64,000 bases of DNA from JBDHWG01 sp046328525 (GTDB lineage: Bacteria; Chloroflexota; Anaerolineae; Epilineales; JAHCIE01), in assembly GCA_046328525.1 (NCBI GenBank), contig JAXLWK010000005.1:1-64000 (forward strand). The letters run 5' to 3'. Below, in pieces: positions 59,513 through 64,000 of the stretch. Each line of letters opens with the position of its first letter. The first letter of the stretch is position 1. Made by a program: the position numbers and the translations under genes. Under the pieces are notes generated by a model. That model had not been told where the DNA came from. It saw nothing but the letters and a program-made list of their open reading frames with translations, and made no database searches.

Positions 59513-62500
59513 CTACTGGCCGACCGCGATGTAGGGCAGGAAGATGCAGCCCGTGCGAATGTCCACCGCGCCGATCAGGTCCACCGGCAGCGCCTCGCTC
59601 TTGGCATTGGAGAGCGTCAGGGATGCCTGGTCGCTGTTCGCCAGCTCAATGCTCATCCCGCCGCAGCCGACCACGCGGAACGTGACCTGCGCCAGCGTGC
59701 CGCTGCCGTCCACCGCGCCGTCCTGGCGAGCGCCCGCCAGCCGGACGATGTGCTTGCCGTCGGCCGTGACCGCCGTGTTCTCCATCGGAACGATCAGCGA
59801 GCCATCGGGTAGCAGGCTGCCGGCCTTCACCTGGACGCCCGGCCTGTCGGCATCAGCGTCCACCACCTCGACGACGCGCGGGTCGTACACCAGGTCCACC
59901 GCGCCGCCGTAGAAGCCGGTCAGGTTGTCGAGGGCGATAGTTACCGTCACCAGGTCGCCCAGGGCGTAGCTTGCCTTCGGGTTGTCCACCGTCAGGCTCG
60001 CCTTGGCCGGCGCCGCGGTGGCCTGCGGGGCCTTGCTGGCAGCGGCCTTGCTCGCGCCCAGGTCAGCCGCAGCGGCCTGCGTGCCGTCCGTCGGCCCGAC
60101 GCGGTCGAAGTTGTTGCTGACCAGCACCAGGTCGAAGACGTTGACCTTGTTATCGCCGTTGATGTCGGCGCGCGGCTCGAAGTTCGGCATACCTAGCGTG
60201 CTGTCGTACGCCGACGCGACCAGGGTCAGGTCGAACAGGTTGACGATGTTGTCGCCGTTCCCGTCGCCGCCGATCATGGTCATGGCGCCGAGCGGCGTGT
60301 CAATGCTCGTCACATCGAACTCGCGCCGGATCGGCAGGTAGCCGTCCATGGTTACGGTCAGGACGTGGTGTCCATACGACGTCCCGGCGATGTCGAACTG
60401 GCCGTTGACGTCGGTGACCGCCGAGCCTTCCGCACCGCCGTCAATCAGCACCAGGGCGCCAGAGTCGTTGGTGCGGCCCTGGAGCGACACCGTGCCGGTT
60501 ACGTCGTCGCGGTTGGGCGCCGGGTTCGTCTTGCACGAGATCACCGGCGAGTAGTCGGAGTACTCTCCGTCGCCGCTTTGGTAGAAGCGCGCGCGGTAGA
60601 AGTAGAGCGTGTTACTCATCAAGCCCAGGTTGCGGTAGCTTGGCTGGCTCGACGGCAGCACCACGATCTCGCCCCAGTTTACGTCGTTGAGCGACCGCTC
60701 GATGTGGATGCTCGTCGCCGAAGCGCCGGGGTTCTCCCAGAAGATGTCAATCGCCGTGGACGAGTAGGTGCGGCAGCTCCAGTCGGGCGGCGGCGGCGGC
60801 GGCTTTTGCGGCGTCGTGCACGTGGCCGGGCCGCTGAAGGACGTCAGCACGCCGTTCTTGATGCCCGCCACCTGGTACTGGTAGGTGGTGTTGGCCTGCG
60901 CGCTCTTGTCGTAGTAGATCGTTGTGCCGGCCGGCTGCTGCACCGTCGGGCCGGAGGCGAACGGGGCCGCGCGCTGGATGACCAGTCCGTCGTATGCGCC
61001 GTTGTTCTCCCACGTGATGTTGATCTGGGTGCTGTTGACCGTGATACACTGCACGTTCGACGGTGAGACGATGCCCGGCGGGTTCGTCGGCGTCGCCGTC
61101 GGCGTGTTCGTCGGCGTGTTCGTCGGCGTCGGGGTGCGCGTCGCGGTGGCGGTCGGCGTGTTCGTCGGCCCGCCCGTGTTCGGCGTCGTACACGTCACCG
61201 AGGTGCTGTACGGCGTAGCGTTCAGGCCCTTGAGTCCGCGCACCTGATACGTGTAGGCTGTGTTCGGCTGCGGACTGGTATCAGGGTACGAGGTGTTCGC
61301 GCCCAGCACCAGCACCGTCGGCCCGCCGGGGAAGATCGGGGCGCGCAGGATCTCAACAAAGTCATACGCGCCGTTGTTCTGCCAGGTCAGGTTGACCTGG
61401 TTCGGGCCAACGGCCAGACACTGGAGGTTGCTCGGCGACTGCACCGTGGTCGCCGTCGGCGTCGGCGTCGGCGTGTTCGTCGGCGGGTTGGCCGTTGGCG
61501 TACACGTCACGCTGTTGCTGAACGCCGTCGGCGTGCTGCCGATGTAGCCGCGCACCTGGTAGGTATACGGCTGGTTGGGCGTCAGGTTCGTGTCCGGGTA
61601 GGACGTCGAGTTGCCCGGCTGCAACGGCGGGTTCGGGCCGGGCGAGCGAACGATCTCAATGGCGGTGTAGCTGCCACTGTTCGTCCACATCAGGTTGATC
61701 TGGGTGCTACTGATGACGCTGCACATCAGGTTGCTCGGCGCGCCTGGCGTCGGTGTGTTCGTCGGCGTCCGCGTCGGCGTGTTCGTCGGCGTGTTCGTCG
61801 GCGTGTTGGTCGGCGTCCGCGTCGGCGTGTTCGTCGGCGTCGGCGTGTTCGTCGGCGTATTGGTCGGCGTGTTCGTCGCCGTCGCCGTCGGCGTGTCGGT
61901 CGGGCGCGGCCCAGGCGGCACGCCCGGGTTCACCCAGATGTCGCCGTTGGGGTCGTTCGGGTTGTACGTAAACTTGACCCGCGCCGTCGTCGGGTTGCCG
62001 GTCAGGGCCGGCCCCTCGGCGTTGAAGAAGTCAATGTGGCCTGTCGTGCCGCCGACCGGGAAGTCGGCCGGGCCGAGACCGTTGGTGTTAGGCCGCGGGA
62101 TGCCGGGGTACGGCGAGTTCGGGTTGGTGGCCTGCCAGGCCGCCGCAATGTCGGCCTGGGACGACTGCGAGCCATCCACCGCCGGGTTGATGTCGGTGCA
62201 GGCGAACAGCGACAGCCGGCTCTGGGTCGAGGTCAGGCTGCTCGTGAGCAGGTAGTACTGGTCCACCGGGAGCTGAATATCAGTGTAGTTCGCAGGGATC
62301 GTCAGGAACTGCTCCGTGCTCCAGTTGTCCCGCACCGGCGACCCCACCGGCCCCGTCGGGTTGACCCATAGCATCTCGCGCAGCTCGCCCGTGAAGCGCG
62401 GCTCCACGCTCTCCGCTCGGACTCGGACGGCGAGGGCGCTCGCGGCGCGCGGCGTGCCAACGCAGTCCGACGCGCTGTGGATGCCGACCGAGGCGAACTG

Positions 62501-64000
62501 CTCGGGGGTGATGCGGTCCACGTCCAGGGCGATGGTGTGCGCCATGTTGAACGGCGGGACCTGGGAGATGACGTTCGTGTCCGGGTTGTTGAGCACCGGA
62601 CCGCGGAAGTAGCCCTGGAGAACGATGCTATCCTCGGAGTTGACGAACGGCGCGACCTTGGGCACCGGCGTGCGCAGGGTGATGTACTTGAACTCCCACG
62701 GCTCGCTGGCCGGCCCATTGTCGCTGGCGACGGTGTTGATGGCGACGACGTTGTACTCGTGGCCGTCCACGAAGAAGCGCTTGAGATACCACGGGTCGCC
62801 CTTGGTCAGGTTGTGGCCGCCCTGGCCGTTGTCAATCGCGGCGTGGGTCGCGCCCAACGCCCGGCCAACGGTCACGGAGACCGACTCGTCGAACTGGTTG
62901 ACCGCGCCGACGTAGACGAACCACGCGCCGTCGGTGCTGCCCAGGTTGCCGCCGCCGCGCGGCAGTCGGCGCACGCTGCTGCGGTTGGCGAGACCCATGT
63001 CGCCGACGTTGAACGTCGAGGACAGGATGAAGTCGGGGTAGGACGAATACTCGCCGTTGCCGAGGGGATGCAGCCCGCCGCCGGCGTACCAGAAGTCCAG
63101 GTCGACGCTGGGCGCGACGTTGTAGCCGCCCACGGCGACGTTGCGTAGCTTAATCATGTGGTCCAGGAACTGAACGCTGTCGCCGCGCTTGAGCGTGATG
63201 TTCTGAACTGAGAAGATCGCCAGGCCGTCGAGCGGCAGGCTGTTCGGGCGCAGCGAGTCCAGCGTCCCATTGCCGTTGAAGTCGGCCGAGATGCCGGTCT
63301 TGGTCGCCAGGCTCGTCTCGCTGTCCACCGTCACGATGTCCGGCGCGCCATCGAAGTTGGCGTCAAAGGACGTGATGCCGAAGCCGAAGCTCGGCGGCGT
63401 GGGCGACCAACCGATACCCGCATTGGCCGGCGGCAGGGGCAGCTCGGTGCGGCCGGTCGCCATGGGGAACGCCAGGCGCGTCACCCCCGGCTGGCCGTGG
63501 GTCGGCTGGTCCCGGGTGTCCAGGAGCATGAACGTCAGCTCCTGCATCAGCGCCGGGAAGCGGTAGTCCTGGCGGCGATTGCCGGCGTAGAGGATCTTGT
63601 CTAGGTACGTCGGCTCGTACCACATCCGCTGGTAGACCTTCTCCCGCGCGTCGTTCTGCTCGACCGAGATCTGCGGGTAGAGGACCGACAGCGGCTCGCC
63701 GCTATTGCGGAACTCGTCCATGTACGCCGGGTTGAAGGTCACGGAGTCCTTCTGCGGCGCTTGCGGGAGCTGCGGGTTGAACGGCGCCCACGGGTCGGTG
63801 TACGGCGGCACTTCCACCGGGAAGCCGCTGAGGGGGTCGCGCGTCACACTCAGGTCACCGGCCGTCGGCGTAATCGCCTCGGTCGGGCTGACCACGGCTC
63901 GCCCGTACACCCGCAGGCCCTGGCTGTCCATGTAGACCTTGCCGGACGGGTTCGCCGGGTCGCCGGAGCTGGCGGGGTCGAACCAGAACTTGAACCGATT
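59513..64000 (-). CDS. Giant secreted protein with Fn3, dockerin and cohesin modules (5' end beyond window)
   Basis: The reading frame stays open to base 64000, so the gene start and signal peptide are missing. Numbering here counts from an internal Met at 63931. The N-terminal part (about 1-690) is of unknown fold and contains FG-GAP-like turns (SFDANFDGAPDIVTVD; SADFNGNGTLDSLRPN). A Thr-Pro linker at about 671-727 leads to four fibronectin-III-like modules (starting near 731, 831, 957 and 1049). A carboxypeptidase-regulatory-like domain lies near 1143-1215. A type I dockerin follows (about 1221-1278; two D-x-N-x-D-x-x-V-N loops: DGNGDNIVNLFDL and DINGDNKVNVFDL). A cohesin-type module lies at about 1309-1458, and the tail is CIFLPYIAVGQ. 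No catalytic domain is seen. Confidence 0.88.
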   Translation of the reverse strand, partial: NRFKFWFDPASSGDPANPSGKVYMDSQGLRVYGRAVVSPTEAITPTAGDLSVTRDPLSGFPVEVPPYTDPWAPFNPQLPQAPQKDSVTFNPAYMDEFRNSGEPLSVLYPQISVEQNDAREKVYQRMWYEPTYLDKILYAGNRRQDYRFPALMQELTFMLLDTRDQPTHGQPGVTRLAFPMATGRTELPLPPANAGIGWSPTPPSFGFGITSFDANFDGAPDIVTVDSETSLATKTGISADFNGNGTLDSLRPNSLPLDGLAIFSVQNITLKRGDSVQFLDHMIKLRNVAVGGYNVAPSVDLDFWYAGGGLHPLGNGEYSSYPDFILSSTFNVGDMGLANRSSVRRLPRGGGNLGSTDGAWFVYVGAVNQFDESVSVTVGRALGATHAAIDNGQGGHNLTKGDPWYLKRFFVDGHEYNVVAINTVASDNGPASEPWEFKYITLRTPVPKVAPFVNSEDSIVLQGYFRGPVLNNPDTNVISQVPPFNMAHTIALDVDRITPEQFASVGIHSASDCVGTPRAASALAVRVRAESVEPRFTGELREMLWVNPTGPVGSPVRDNWSTEQFLTIPANYTDIQLPVDQYYLLTSSLTSTQSRLSLFACTDINPAVDGSQSSQADIAAAWQATNPNSPYPGIPRPNTNGLGPADFPVGGTTGHIDFFNAEGPALTGNPTTARVKFTYNPNDPNGDIWVNPGVPPGPRPTDTPTATATNTPTNTPTNTPTPTNTPTRTPTNTPTNTPTNTPTRTPTNTPTPGAPSNLMCSVISSTQINLMWTNSGSYTAIEIVRSPGPNPPLQPGNSTSYPDTNLTPNQPYTYQVRGYIGSTPTAFSNSVTCTPTANPPTNTPTPTPTATTVQSPSNLQCLAVGPNQVNLTWQNNGAYDFVEILRAPIFPGGPTVLVLGANTSYPDTSPQPNTAYTYQVRGLKGLNATPYSTSVTCTTPNTGGPTNTPTATATRTPTPTNTPTNTPTATPTNPPGIVSPSNVQCITVNSTQINITWENNGAYDGLVIQRAAPFASGPTVQQPAGTTIYYDKSAQANTTYQYQVAGIKNGVLTSFSGPATCTTPQKPPPPPPDWSCRTYSSTAIDIFWENPGASATSIHIERSLNDVNWGEIVVLPSSQPSYRNLGLMSNTLYFYRARFYQSGDGEYSDYSPVISCKTNPAPNRDDVTGTVSLQGRTNDSGALVLIDGGAEGSAVTDVNGQFDIAGTSYGHHVLTVTMDGYLPIRREFDVTSIDTPLGAMTMIGGDGNGDNIVNLFDLTLVASAYDSTLGMPNFEPRADINGDNKVNVFDLVLVSNNFDRVGPTDGTQAAAADLGASKAAASKAPQATAAPAKASLTVDNPKASYALGDLVTVTIALDNLTGFYGGAVDLVYDPRVVEVVDADADRPGVQVKAGSLLPDGSLIVPMENTAVTADGKHIVRLAGARQDGAVDGSGTLAQVTFRVVGCGGMSIELANSDQASLTLSNAKSEALPVDLIGAVDIRTGCIFLPYIAVGQ

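Overview
The window looks like chromosome from a Chloroflexota bacterium, probably the Anaerolineae/Caldilineae side. This is inferred from the high GC content, very large secreted proteins with Thr-Pro linkers, short 'YLPL' tails, and mixed Chloroflexota-style metabolic genes. No rRNA, tRNA, CRISPR array, phage or transposase gene was found. The right edge cuts a gene whose reading frame stays open to base 64000.

Layout. 1-6.5 kb: a hairpin repeat and a 2032-residue surface protein of DUF11 and invasin-like Ig modules. 6.6-9.1 kb: a small membrane protein, an alpha/beta hydrolase and, divergently placed, an M20 peptidase. 9.2-15.2 kb: a 1751-residue scaffold-like protein with three cohesin-type modules, then a DNA glycosylase. 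15.2-21.9 kb: type II NADH dehydrogenase, a small membrane protein, a secreted tannase/feruloyl esterase with an extra C-terminal domain facing an IclR regulator, and a membrane protein. 21.9-30 kb: a minus-strand glycan cluster with a UDP-galactopyranose-mutase-like flavoprotein, two fused GT2 enzymes (one with a methyltransferase), two GT4-type transferases and an amidohydrolase. 30.3-34.5 kb: an FtsX-type permease, a 99-residue CBM48 protein and enolase. 34.8-41.5 kb: an Ldh2-family dehydrogenase, L-2-hydroxyglutarate oxidase, two GNAT enzymes and a KDPG aldolase/sugar kinase/sugar isomerase operon. 41.6-48.3 kb: a NIPSNAP-like protein, a saccharopine-dehydrogenase-like protein, small membrane proteins, GH42 beta-galactosidase and unknown proteins. 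48.4-55.6 kb: a minus-strand LacI - binding protein - two permeases - HAD phosphatase - FGGY kinase locus with a clear promoter and double operator. 55.7-64 kb: a secreted metalloprotease, acyl-CoA dehydrogenase and a giant secreted protein ending in fibronectin-III modules, a carboxypeptidase-regulatory domain, a dockerin and a cohesin.

How it may work together. Cohesin modules near 12-13.5 kb and a dockerin plus cohesin near 60 kb suggest a non-cellulosomal surface assembly joined by Thr-Pro linkers. The cluster at 22-30 kb encodes a probable galactofuranose donor enzyme, transferases and a methyltransferase, the kind of activities needed to make O-glycans like those reported on cellulosomal Pro-Thr linkers; this link is inference. 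Polysaccharide-related enzymes (tannase/feruloyl esterase, GH42, sugar ABC importer, KDPG aldolase/kinase) fit a saprophyte.

The gaps between genes are rich in short palindromic repeats. The most striking family has a GTAG (or CTAC) foot beside stems whose sequences differ but remain self-complementary, as in REP/BIME elements. Several sigma70-like promoters with 17-18 base spacing are also readable.
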